Shown: one piece after another, positions 1 through 6,276 of the stretch
How positions within the stretch are numbered: the first letter of the stretch is position 1
Layout: each line of letters starts with the position of its first letter
Origin: Methanimicrococcus sp034006575
GTDB lineage: Archaea > Halobacteriota > Methanosarcinia > Methanosarcinales > Methanosarcinaceae
NCBI GenBank assembly: GCA_034006575.1
Contig: JAVESN010000034.1
Location: forward strand, 1-16,532
Length of the DNA: 16,532 nt
Reading direction: 5' to 3'
Position numbers and translations under genes: made by a program
Notes under the pieces: generated by a model
Databases searched by the model: none
What the model was told of the DNA's origin: nothing
Seen by the model: only the letters and a program-made list of their open reading frames with translations

Positions 1-127
1 CTCACGAACAAGCTCACGAACAAGCTCACGAACAAGCTCACGAACAAGCTCACGAACAAGCTCACGAACAAGCTCACGAACAAGCTCACGAACAAGCTCA
101 CGAACAAGCTCACGAACAAGCTCACGA
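1..127. repeat. 12-bp tandem repeat at left edge
   Basis: Ten exact copies of ctcacgaacaag fill positions 1-120, and a partial copy (ctcacga) follows to 127; the array probably continues outside the window. Because the unit is a multiple of three, it reads as a four-residue repeat: Leu-Thr-Asn-Lys, Ser-Arg-Thr-Ser or His-Glu-Gln-Ala on the plus strand, and Leu-Val-Arg-Glu or Leu-Phe-Val-Ser on the minus strand. One minus frame has stops. The absence of divergence points to recent expansion. It may be a spacer minisatellite or part of a gene running in from the left; the sequence alone does not decide. Confidence 0.95.
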
Positions 128-227
128 TACCATTCAAAAAATTCCGTACATTCAAACAACAAAATCAATGTGCCGTTTTCAGAAAAGAAATAAAAAAATG
201 CCCCGACTGTTGGATTTTTAAAACAAA

Positions 228-262
228 TAAAATATGAATATAAAATAAAAATAAAAAATGAA
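228..262 (-). terminator. T-rich tract after the small membrane protein gene
   Basis: Read on the minus strand, the DNA just past the stop codon at 290 is nearly pure A/T with several T runs, the usual form of an archaeal intrinsic terminator. There is no hairpin. The rest of 128-289 is AT-rich with nothing else recognisable. Confidence 0.35.
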
Positions 263-289
263 TATAATAATAATAAATATTCAAAAATA

Positions 290-613
290 TTATATGAAGC
301 GTTTTCGATTGATTTCGGCCACCGCGCTTTCGACATTGTGGTTTAATTTTGTCATTTGGTTTTCCAAATCGGCTTCAACTGTCATAATGCTGACACGAAT
401 CGCTTTGTCCCGGCTTTCCATTCGCCGTTCGATTTCATCCAAGCGATTGTTGATTGACAAAATCATAAAGAACACGACGCCGACGACAACGAGCAGACAG
501 AAAATAACAACCCAATTGTAAGGGCTGTACACGAATCTTAAAAGCCAGGCGTAAGCCATGACAAGTGTGGCGATTTCAACGAGTGCGAATGCGATAATAT
601 CTTTGGATTCCAT
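290..613 (-). CDS. Small two-helix membrane protein with C-terminal coiled coil
   Basis: Product of 107 residues that I do not recognise as a named family. It has two hydrophobic segments, about residues 9-30 and 34-54, joined by a short loop. A charged heptad-like helix follows (about 55-100) with regularly spaced Leu/Ile/Met/Val among Glu, Arg, Asn and Lys, so a membrane-anchored coiled coil is expected, probably facing the cytoplasm. The ATG at 613 is supported by a ribosome binding site reading AAGGTGA six bases upstream on the minus strand (618-624). The gene is transcribed away from its right-hand neighbour and appears monocistronic. Codon use and the good ribosome binding site make it more believable than other small frames nearby. 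No catalytic residues are evident, and a structural or scaffolding role would be a guess. Confidence 0.75.
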   Translation of the reverse strand: MESKDIIAFALVEIATLVMAYAWLLRFVYSPYNWVVIFCLLVVVGVVFFMILSINNRLDEIERRMESRDKAIRVSIMTVEADLENQMTKLNHNVESAVAEINRKRFI

Positions 614-659
614 AACATGTCACCTTTTTGAATTTCAGATGAAATTTGAAGTGTGTGAA

Positions 660-669
660 TAAAATATTT
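660..669 (-). promoter_or_regulatory. Possible TATA box for the small membrane protein
   Basis: On the minus strand this reads aaatatttta. A start site 25-27 bases downstream would fall near 635 and leave a short leader carrying the AAGGTGA site before the ATG at 613. The region is AT-rich, so chance is a real alternative. Confidence 0.25.
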
Positions 670-670
670 G

Positions 671-830
671 TGAATGAATATGTGTGAACGGATATGTGTA
701 AACGTGTAAGTGTGAACGGATATGTGTAAACGTGTAAGTGTGAACGGATATGTTTAAAGAATATTTGTGAATGAATATGTGTAAATGTGAAATGAATATG
801 TGTAAACGTGTAAATGTGAAATGGATACGG
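671..830. repeat. 28-bp imperfect tandem repeat in spacer
   Basis: The unit gtgtgaacggatatgtgtaa plus acgtgtaa is present exactly at 682-709 and 710-737, and a third copy starts at 738 and decays. Related pieces (gaatatgtgtaaa, cgtgtaaatgtgaaat) continue to about 830. The spacer between the two flanking genes (614-1173, about 560 bp) holds this array and then AT-rich DNA with a TATA-like element near 980. No convincing gene is present. Confidence 0.85.
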
Positions 831-978
831 AATGTTTTCCTCCCTCCCGGCCGTTTGAATGATTTTGAAATCGTTTCAATTTTGGTTGTTCGGACGGGCT
901 TGAGCGGGTTTTCAATGTTTTCGAATGGTTTGAATTCTTTTTACAAAGTTCGTATTCATTTTTAAATGTTTACGAAAG

Positions 979-987
979 TATATAAAT
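979..987 (+). promoter_or_regulatory. Possible TATA box for the A22 protease gene
   Basis: Reads tatataaat in the context agtatataaatatt. It is the best TATA-like element between 830 and 1174 and would imply a leader of about 165 nt, long but not unusual in Methanosarcinales. Evidence is sequence similarity only. Confidence 0.35.
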
Positions 988-1173
988 ATTAACCTCTTTT
1001 TGATAATCAAAATATGTTTATTGATTTCGTTTTCATACATTCTTTGATATACATTTTCTTAATTTGTTTCATCCCGGTTTGTCAATGCCGTTCTAAGTAA
1101 CTTGATTTCATCCTTTCACAGGAATGGTTTTCTTCCCCTTCGTGTTAAATGACTTATCTTTCCGATTTAATTC

Positions 1174-2346
1174 ATGGATTTATTTATCTTTTTATTCGCA
1201 AAACGAGGTTTTTTCTTGGACTCCAAAAAATCATTTTCAAATAAAATCAAAGACATGGCACCTTATTTTATAATGGCGCTTTTCATTTTGATCGTTCAAG
1301 TCGGTTCGCTTTGGATGGCCCAAACGGATTATATCGAAAGTTTGCCGGCGCCGGAAAATCCGGAAAATGTCGGCTACGCCGTTTATTACATCGTTCTTTT
1401 ATTGGTGTTTTCCGCTCTTCTCATCTTTTTGATTAAAATCAACAAAACCTTTGTGATTCGCAGCATTGTTTATTTGTCCATCAGCGTTACGCTTTACTAC
1501 GTTTTTGCGACGTTTTTGGATAAACTCATCGGCTCTTCCGATACCTCTTTATTTTTCGCGCTCTCCGCTTTAGCGGCGGTCCTTTTTACGGTTTTGATTT
1601 ATAAATATCCGGAATGGTACGTCATTGATTTGGCGGGATTGGTGATTGCCGTCGGCGCCTGCACGGTGATTGGGGTTTCTATCTCTTATGTCCCGATTAT
1701 TCTTTTGATGATCGGATTATTGATTTATGATTTCATTTCCGTTTACAAAACGAAACATATGCTGACATTGGCAAACGGAATCATGGACATGAAATTACCG
1801 ATATTGTTTGTGATTCCGAGGACATGGGATTATTCTTACATCGATGAAGATTTTTCCGATGATCTTTCCGACGATGCGGGTGGCGATTTTTCCGATGACT
1901 TTTCGAATCAAAAGAAGGATTCACTCCCCCAACCCGACACCGCGTGTAAAACAGAGTCGCCATCCGATGCGAACATTCCTCCAAACGGCTCCGTCAAAAC
2001 CGAATCAATCGTATCCGTTCTTGTCGCGGACGGGGAGAAGGCCGCCGTTGAAATTCAAACGAAAAAGAAAAAATCCGACGCTCTCTTTATGGGGTTGGGA
2101 GACGCTATTATTCCGACGTTGCTGGTGATTTCGGCAAACACTTTCATGGAGTATGACGGGTGGATTTCCACGCCCACTTTAACGGCAATGATCGGCACTT
2201 TTGCCGGTTTCGCTTTTTTAATGTACATGGTTTCCAAAGGAAAACCGCAGGCGGGATTGCCGTTTTTAAACACGGGGGCTATTTTAGGATTTGCGGCCGG
2301 CGTTTTGATTTCGGGAGCCGCGATTTCTTTTAACCTCGGATTTTAA
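1174..2346 (+). CDS. Presenilin/signal-peptide-peptidase-type intramembrane aspartyl protease (A22 family, DUF1119)
   Basis: A 390-residue polytopic protein with about nine membrane segments. The catalytic pair of the GxGD aspartyl proteases is visible. The first aspartate is D186 in the hydrophobic context GLLIYDF, matching the YD motif of TM6. The second is D310 in MGLGD, matching the GxGD motif of TM7. GLPFL at 361-365 sits where presenilins have PAL. These enzymes cut membrane-spanning helices; substrates in archaea are mostly unknown. The TM6-TM7 loop (about 218-300) is long, disordered and acidic, with repeated Phe-Ser-Asp-Asp units and then a Pro/Ser/Lys stretch. The start is uncertain: no ribosome binding site precedes 1174, and the first 27 residues look like an extension, so the Met at 1255 is an alternative. 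The gene stands alone and is followed by a T-rich tract. Confidence 0.9.
   Translation: MDLFIFLFAKRGFFLDSKKSFSNKIKDMAPYFIMALFILIVQVGSLWMAQTDYIESLPAPENPENVGYAVYYIVLLLVFSALLIFLIKINKTFVIRSIVYLSISVTLYYVFATFLDKLIGSSDTSLFFALSALAAVLFTVLIYKYPEWYVIDLAGLVIAVGACTVIGVSISYVPIILLMIGLLIYDFISVYKTKHMLTLANGIMDMKLPILFVIPRTWDYSYIDEDFSDDLSDDAGGDFSDDFSNQKKDSLPQPDTACKTESPSDANIPPNGSVKTESIVSVLVADGEKAAVEIQTKKKKSDALFMGLGDAIIPTLLVISANTFMEYDGWISTPTLTAMIGTFAGFAFLMYMVSKGKPQAGLPFLNTGAILGFAAGVLISGAAISFNLGF
1849..1899 (+). repeat. Repeats encoding the acidic protease loop
   Basis: gatttttccgatga occurs at 1849 and again at 1885, with a related gatctttccgacga between. They encode the Phe-Ser-Asp-Asp / Leu-Ser-Asp-Asp repeats of the TM6-TM7 loop, so the loop seems to have grown by local duplication. 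Confidence 0.6.
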
Positions 2347-2417
2347 TTAATTTTTCTATTTTTTCGTTTTTACTTTTATTTTTTGTTTTCTTTTATTTCA
2401 TTTCTTTTTTTATTTTT
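2347..2417 (+). terminator. T-rich terminator after the A22 protease gene
   Basis: About 70 bases immediately after the stop codon consist of T runs broken by single bases (ttttctattttttcg, then ttttttgttttc and ctttttttattttt). This fits archaeal T-tract termination. No hairpin was seen. Confidence 0.6.
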
Positions 2418-2511
2418 GAAGTCGCCGAGAAGGAATCTTTATTTATTCTTAAATGATTTAGAATCTTCATTCTTTGATGATTTATTTTAAATATTATTCT
2501 TTTGAAAAATT

Positions 2512-2517
2512 GAGGCG
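2512..2517 (+). promoter_or_regulatory. Ribosome binding site fixing the sepS start
   Basis: GAGGCG lies seven bases before the ATG at 2525. It decides in favour of that start over the upstream in-frame ATG at 2474, which has no such site and would add 17 residues unlike the family. Confidence 0.7.
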
Positions 2518-2524
2518 CAATATT

Positions 2525-4144
2525 ATGAAATTTGATCCGGAGCAGGTCCGTCGGGAAAAAAATGAAAACTTTGAAAAAACGTGGATTGAATCGGGAAAAT
2601 ACATCCGAAAAACAACGCTTGAAGAAAGTTATCCGCGAATGAAGCCGGCATTCGGGAAACCGCATCCGGTTTATGAAACCATTCAAAAACTGCGTGAAGC
2701 GTATATGAGAATGGGCTTTGCCGAATACATGAATCCGCTCATCGTTGAAGAGCGCGACATTTACAAACAATTCGGCGACGAGGCGCCGGCCGTTTTGGAC
2801 CGCTGTTTCTATTTGGCCGGACTTCCGCGCCCGAATGTCGGCATTTCGGATGAACGTATCCGAAAGATTAAAGAAATCGTTGACGGAATCGATGATTCCG
2901 GTATCGAAATTATTCGAAAAGTGCTTCATGCTTACAAAAAAGGAACGATTGAAGGAGACGATTTGGTTTCCGAATTGGCCGAGCAATTGGGTGTGGCCGA
3001 CACCGTCGTGACCGAATTGATTGACAAAGTCTTCCCGGAATTTAAAGAACTCAAACCGGAAGGCACAAGCAAAACCCTTCGCAGTCACATGACCAGCGGC
3101 TGGTTTATCACGCTTTCCGAACTTCTTGAGCGAAACGAGCCGCCGTTTTCACTGTTTTCAATCGACCGCTGTTTCCGAAGGGAGCAACAAGAAGACGCTT
3201 CTCGTTTGATGACTTATTATTCCGCGTCCTGTGTGATTATGGATGAAAACGTCACCGTCGATCACGGGAAAATGGTTGCCGAAGGCTTGCTTTCTCAATT
3301 CGGGTTTGAAAAGTTCATGTTCCGCCCGGATAATAAACGCAGCAAATATTACGCGCCCGATACTCAAATCGAAGTTTATGCCTACCACCCGAAATTGGAC
3401 GGCTCGGACACAAAATACAGTGACGGCTGGATTGAAGTCGCGACTTTCGGCATTTACGCAGCGCCGGCTTTGTCGGAATATGACATTCCGATGCCGGTCA
3501 TGAATCTCGGTCTCGGGGTTGAGCGTTTGGCCATGATTCTTTATGACGCAAAAGATATGCGTTCCATGACGTACCCGCAGTTTTCGCAGTATGGAGACTG
3601 GGAAATGTCGGATGCCGAGTTGTCGCGGCAAGTCGAGTTGATTAAAGTCCCGAAAACGGATGCCGGAAGAGAAATTGCAGAGGCGATTGTTGACGGATAC
3701 AAAACGTACGGAAAAGAAGCGAGTCCCTGTTCTTTTGAAGTGTGGAAAGGAGAGTTGTGCGGCAAAACAGTCACGGTTTCCATCACCGAGCCCGAATCCG
3801 ACACCTCTTTAGCGGGACCGGCGGCCTTTAATGAAATCGTGGCTTACAACGGCGACCTCCTCGGCGTTCCGAATCAAAAGAAATGGGAAAAGGCGCTTGA
3901 AAATCATTCGGCGCGAACCGGATTGACATTTGTCGGCGCATTTGCGGCAGAAGCGGCGGCGGAAGCCGAAGAAGCCGTAATGGCCGGCGCCGGCGAGCAC
4001 GAATCGCGCGTTCGCATGGTTAAAATGCTTTCCGAAGTCAATATGAGATTAACGGATTTGGGACAGCGCTACATCACCGGAAATAAAAAGAAAATTGATG
4101 TTCGCGGTCCGGTTTTTACAACGGTTTTATTCAAAATAGAATGA
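2525..4144 (+). CDS. sepS: O-phosphoseryl-tRNA(Cys) synthetase (SepRS)
   Basis: Class II aminoacyl-tRNA synthetase that charges tRNA(Cys) with O-phosphoserine. SepCysS (not in this window) then converts the product to Cys-tRNA(Cys), the indirect cysteine route of methanogens. From the ATG at 2525 the protein has 539 residues, about the expected family length, and begins MKFDPEQVRR, close to the conserved SepRS N-terminus. Visible features are HMTSGWF at 188-194 in the substrate pocket, motif 2 as FSIDRCFRREQQED (211-224) with the ATP-binding Arg, YYSASC at 231-236 with serines placed to bind the phosphate of phosphoserine, GWIEVATFGI (301-310), and motif 3 as NLGLGVERLAM (327-337). A C-terminal region (about 370-539) corresponds to the anticodon-recognition part. 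No truncation or frameshift was seen. A long minus-strand open frame at 2393-3088 is its shadow. Confidence 0.97.
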   Translation: MKFDPEQVRREKNENFEKTWIESGKYIRKTTLEESYPRMKPAFGKPHPVYETIQKLREAYMRMGFAEYMNPLIVEERDIYKQFGDEAPAVLDRCFYLAGLPRPNVGISDERIRKIKEIVDGIDDSGIEIIRKVLHAYKKGTIEGDDLVSELAEQLGVADTVVTELIDKVFPEFKELKPEGTSKTLRSHMTSGWFITLSELLERNEPPFSLFSIDRCFRREQQEDASRLMTYYSASCVIMDENVTVDHGKMVAEGLLSQFGFEKFMFRPDNKRSKYYAPDTQIEVYAYHPKLDGSDTKYSDGWIEVATFGIYAAPALSEYDIPMPVMNLGLGVERLAMILYDAKDMRSMTYPQFSQYGDWEMSDAELSRQVELIKVPKTDAGREIAEAIVDGYKTYGKEASPCSFEVWKGELCGKTVTVSITEPESDTSLAGPAAFNEIVAYNGDLLGVPNQKKWEKALENHSARTGLTFVGAFAAEAAAEAEEAVMAGAGEHESRVRMVKMLSEVNMRLTDLGQRYITGNKKKIDVRGPVFTTVLFKIE

Positions 4145-4210
4145 AAAGCGGAATAAAATTTAAATCCGAATAAGATACGGAATGAAATTTGTAATTGAAC
4201 CAAATACAAA

Positions 4211-4258
4211 ACGAAACGAAAAACGAAACGAAAAACGAAACGAAAAACGAAACAAAAG
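4211..4258. repeat. 12-bp tandem repeat in spacer
   Basis: Three exact copies of acgaaacgaaaa (4211-4246) and a fourth with two changes. It lies in the 423-bp spacer between sepS and the PRC-barrel gene. The remainder of 4145-4450 is AT-rich with no further recognisable element; candidate TATA boxes follow. Confidence 0.9.
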
Positions 4259-4467
4259 TTGCAAAGGAATAAATACAGAATAAAAGCTGAATAAAAATTG
4301 CAATCAAATCATCGATTGAATAAATAAGGAATTGAAATTGTTAAGCGGATAGCGTTTTTGATTGTTTCGTGATTTTAATTTTTGAAAACGATTGATGTTT
4401 TTTCTGTCTCTTCATTTTGAATCTTTTTAAGAGCCGTTTATCAAAAGTTATAAAAAGAAACAAATAA

Positions 4468-4475
4468 TTTATATT
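4468..4475 (+). promoter_or_regulatory. Candidate TATA box for the PRC-barrel gene
   Basis: tttatatt, preceded by acaaataa, would place transcription start near 4497 and give a leader of about 70 nt. A second candidate, ttataaaaa at 4449-4457, is also possible. Confidence 0.4.
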
Positions 4476-4567
4476 GTATCTCTATCTTATACTCTATTCA
4501 TCCAATTTTATAACAAAAAATTATTTTATTTAATTATTCACACATTTATTCAAAGGCGAGAGAAATT

Positions 4568-4825
4568 ATGCGTATTGAACTGACTTCACTTTTCGGACTT
4601 GACATCTATACCGTTAACGGTATTTATGTCGGTAAAGTCGCTGATTTGATTATTGACGTTGAAAGCCAAGCCGTCTCCGGGATTATTTCCAATTATGTCA
4701 ATACCGATGTTTTTGACGTTGCCGGCGAGGGTATTATCATTCCCTATCGCTGGGTGGTTACCGCGGCGGACATCGTTTTAATTCGAGATGTTATTCGCAA
4801 GTTCCAAAAGAAAGCCGAAGATTAA
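4568..4825 (+). CDS. Small PRC-barrel domain protein
   Basis: An 85-residue protein that is essentially one PRC-barrel domain. Diagnostic stretches are GLDIYTVNGIYVGKVADLII (residues 10-29) with the typical Gly-x-x-Val-Gly-x-Val turn, and IIIPYRWVVTAADIVLI in the second half with the Ile-Pro-Tyr strand. A Lys-rich end (RKFQKKAED) follows. The ATG at 4568 follows a purine-rich GGCGAGAG about eight bases upstream, a weak to fair ribosome binding site. PRC-barrel proteins bind partners through this small beta-barrel. In archaea some (CdpB1/CdpB2) take part in FtsZ/SepF-based cell division, but others act in RNA metabolism or are unassigned. No division gene is adjacent, so that link is only a possibility. 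There are no membrane segments or signal peptide, so it is cytoplasmic. Confidence 0.88.
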   Translation: MRIELTSLFGLDIYTVNGIYVGKVADLIIDVESQAVSGIISNYVNTDVFDVAGEGIIIPYRWVVTAADIVLIRDVIRKFQKKAED

Positions 4826-4827
4826 TC

Positions 4828-4870
4828 CGGTTTTTAATATTTATTATTTTTATTTTCCGTTTTTATTTTA
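4828..4870 (+). terminator. T-rich terminator after the PRC-barrel gene
   Basis: Directly after the stop codon come ggtttttaatatttattatttttattttcc and a further tttttatttta stretch in the sense strand, a typical archaeal T-tract. It suggests the next gene is transcribed separately. Confidence 0.5.
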
Positions 4871-4922
4871 GAATGAGTGTCAAACCGCGTCTTGCTTTTT
4901 TCCGTTTGCTGTTTGATTCGAC

Positions 4923-4965
4923 TTTGTTTGTTTTTGTTTGTTTTTGTTTGTTTTTGTTTGTTTAT
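4923..4965. repeat. 10-bp tandem repeat before mrp
   Basis: The unit tttttgtttg repeats three times exactly (4931-4960) with partial copies on both sides. The array is read as Phe/Val/Leu/Cys-rich sequence in the extended frame upstream of mrp, giving a spurious hydrophobic N-terminus. Confidence 0.85.
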
Positions 4966-5029
4966 TTTTTATTTTGAGAGTCACTCTTTTAAACCATTTG
5001 TTTCATTCCTCTTATATCTTTTAAAAATT

Positions 5030-5034
5030 GGTGA
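5030..5034 (+). promoter_or_regulatory. Ribosome binding site fixing the mrp start
   Basis: GGTGA, four bases before the ATG at 5039. The same arrangement, GTGATTTTATG, is found at the next small gene (5939-5949). It rejects the upstream GTG at 4877. Confidence 0.75.
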
Positions 5035-5038
5035 TTTT

Positions 5039-5878
5039 ATGACAGAATTAAATGTTGTTCGTAAATCTCAGCCGGAGTCATCCCCCAAAAAGAGTCCTGC
5101 GGTTGATATGAGTTTGATTAGAAATGTTTTTGTCGTGATGAGCGGAAAAGGCGGCGTCGGGAAAAGCACGGTGGCCTGCGCTCTTGCGGCCGGACTTGCC
5201 GCGCGCGGGAATCATGTCGGTTTAATGGATTGCGATATTCACGGCCCCAGCGTTCCCGCGATATTTGGAATCTCTCCCGAAGACTTGCAAGTGGAAAACG
5301 AAAAAATGATTCCGGTCAAACCGTCTCCGAATTTAAATCTCAGCGTCATATCTATCGGTTTGCTTTTGCCGGACAGCGACACGCCCGTTATTTGGCGCGG
5401 TCCGGCCAAAGCCGGCGCGATTCAACAGTTTTTTACCGACGTTTCATGGGGGGCTTTGGATTACTTAATCATTGATCTGCCGCCCGGAACCGGCGATGAG
5501 CCGCTTGGCATTATGCAACTTTTGCCCAAAAACAACGGCGCGATAATTGTTACAATTCCGCAAGACATCGCTTTGGCAAGCGTTCGAAAATCATTGACGT
5601 TCCTTCAAAAATTGGACGTGCCGCTGGTCGGAATCGTCAGCAACATGGACGGTTTAATCTGCCCGCATTGTGATGTTAAAATCGATCTCTACAATTCCGA
5701 CGGCATTGAAAAAGCGGCGGAAGATTTCAAAACATCAATTCTTGCGCGTCTTCCCATGGACCCCGCTTTTTCAAAAGCACAAGAAGAAGGAAAAATTATT
5801 GAATGGATGATTCAAGATTCCGAATGGACTCAAGAATTTCAAAAAGTTTTGGAAACGGTTGAGAAAAAGAGTGTTTGA
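5039..5878 (+). CDS. mrp: Mrp/NBP35/ApbC-family P-loop ATPase, probable Fe-S cluster carrier
   Basis: A 279-residue cytoplasmic ParA/MinD-type ATPase. It carries the deviant Walker A GKGGVGKS (36-43), the Mrp signature DCDIHGPSVP (64-73), the WRGPAKAGAIQQF block (119-131), the Walker B/switch region IIDLPPGTGDEP (144-155) and the CPHC pair at 208-211, where the family bridges a [4Fe-4S] cluster between two subunits. Family members accept clusters from scaffolds and deliver them to apoproteins. A suf-type scaffold operon lies about 4 kb downstream, which fits, although the genes are not in one operon. The ATG at 5039 is chosen because GGTGA precedes it and because the family normally has only a short tail before the Walker A. 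Starting further upstream would add 54 mostly repeat-derived hydrophobic residues. Confidence 0.95.
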   Translation: MTELNVVRKSQPESSPKKSPAVDMSLIRNVFVVMSGKGGVGKSTVACALAAGLAARGNHVGLMDCDIHGPSVPAIFGISPEDLQVENEKMIPVKPSPNLNLSVISIGLLLPDSDTPVIWRGPAKAGAIQQFFTDVSWGALDYLIIDLPPGTGDEPLGIMQLLPKNNGAIIVTIPQDIALASVRKSLTFLQKLDVPLVGIVSNMDGLICPHCDVKIDLYNSDGIEKAAEDFKTSILARLPMDPAFSKAQEEGKIIEWMIQDSEWTQEFQKVLETVEKKSV

Positions 5879-5900
5879 TTGTTGTTAAGAAAAAAATAAA

Positions 5901-5908
5901 ACTTATAC
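5901..5908 (+). promoter_or_regulatory. Possible TATA box for the 43-residue protein gene
   Basis: acttatac, preceded by an A-rich purine stretch (aagaaaaaaataaa). A start near 5930 would allow the small gene its own short-leader transcript. Co-transcription with mrp is equally possible, since the gap is only 68 bp. Confidence 0.3.
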
Positions 5909-5946
5909 AATATCGCCGCATTACAATAAACGGTCGGAGTGATTTT

Positions 5947-6078
5947 ATGGGCCAAAAACTTTACAAATCGTTTTATGAATTTGAAAAGGATATGTTTCCC
6001 AATAAACACAAAAAAAGAATGGAAGAATCTAAATCCAAATCACGGGATATTTTTTCTTCTCTTTTTCCAAAGAAATGA
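5947..6078 (+). CDS. 43-residue basic small protein, unknown function
   Basis: Starting at the ATG at 5947, the product begins MGQKLYKSFYEFEKDMFPNK and ends in a Lys/Ser-rich stretch and SLFPKK. A strong ribosome binding site, GGAGTGA (5936-5942), precedes it by four bases, the same spacing and sequence context as mrp just upstream. The frame is open further upstream to 5875, but those 24 residues lack a matching start signal. The protein is cytoplasmic, basic, without cysteines and without a membrane segment, and has one short helix-like stretch rich in aromatic residues. I do not recognise a family. Its position right after mrp could mean a shared transcript, but I infer no function from that. 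Confidence 0.6.
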   Translation: MGQKLYKSFYEFEKDMFPNKHKKRMEESKSKSRDIFSSLFPKK

Positions 6079-6095
6079 TACCGTAAACGGATACA

Positions 6096-6130
6096 AATTT
6101 TATTTTTTTCTTTTCTTTTCTCTTTATTTG
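6096..6130 (+). terminator. T-rich terminator after the small gene
   Basis: attttatttttttcttttct and further T-runs follow the stop codon at 6078 within 20 bases. This separates the mrp block from the biotin transporter genes. Confidence 0.5.
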
Positions 6131-6158
6131 TTGCTTGTTCGCTTATTTTTCATAAACT

Positions 6159-6167
6159 ATTTATATC
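6159..6167 (+). promoter_or_regulatory. Candidate TATA box for the bioY operon
   Basis: atttatatc in the context aaactatttatatcaaaa. A start site near 6190 would give a leader of about 85 nt and would place the palindromic element at 6199-6220 just downstream of the start, where a repressor could block transcription. Confidence 0.45.
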
Positions 6168-6198
6168 AAAAAACAATGTTTACTTTCATTTATTCATT

Positions 6199-6220
6199 GG
6201 TTTACAATAAGCTTAATTGT
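6199..6220. promoter_or_regulatory. BirA-like half-site and near-palindrome upstream of bioY
   Basis: ggtttacaa at 6199-6207 equals one half of the consensus BirA biotin operator (TTGTAAACC-spacer-GGTTTACAA). The expected upstream mirror half is not present; instead a direct gtttac lies at 6178-6183. The sequence continues as acaa-taagctta-a-ttgt, a palindrome broken by one base. The placement before a biotin transporter gene is suggestive. The assignment is tentative. Confidence 0.35.
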
Positions 6221-6276
6221 TATTTTTTATTATTGTCTTTTATTGTTTATTTTTTTAAAAACAAAACGTGATGTTT

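Noticed and set aside
1..127. CRISPR array
   Set aside because: Units are contiguous tandem copies without unique spacers; the same holds for all other arrays here, and no cas gene is present.
771..965. 64-residue plus-strand frame
   Set aside because: Starts inside the degenerate repeat array, has no ribosome binding site and gives an unnatural composition.
2393..3631. Long minus-strand open frames (231 and 157 residues) opposite sepS
   Set aside because: They lie antisense to a highly conserved synthetase in full frame; the translations are Phe/Arg/His-rich and resemble no protein family.
5939..6271. 110-residue plus-strand frame overlapping the small gene
   Set aside because: Out of frame with the strong ribosome binding site spacing and mostly Phe/Leu/Tyr from the T-rich spacer.
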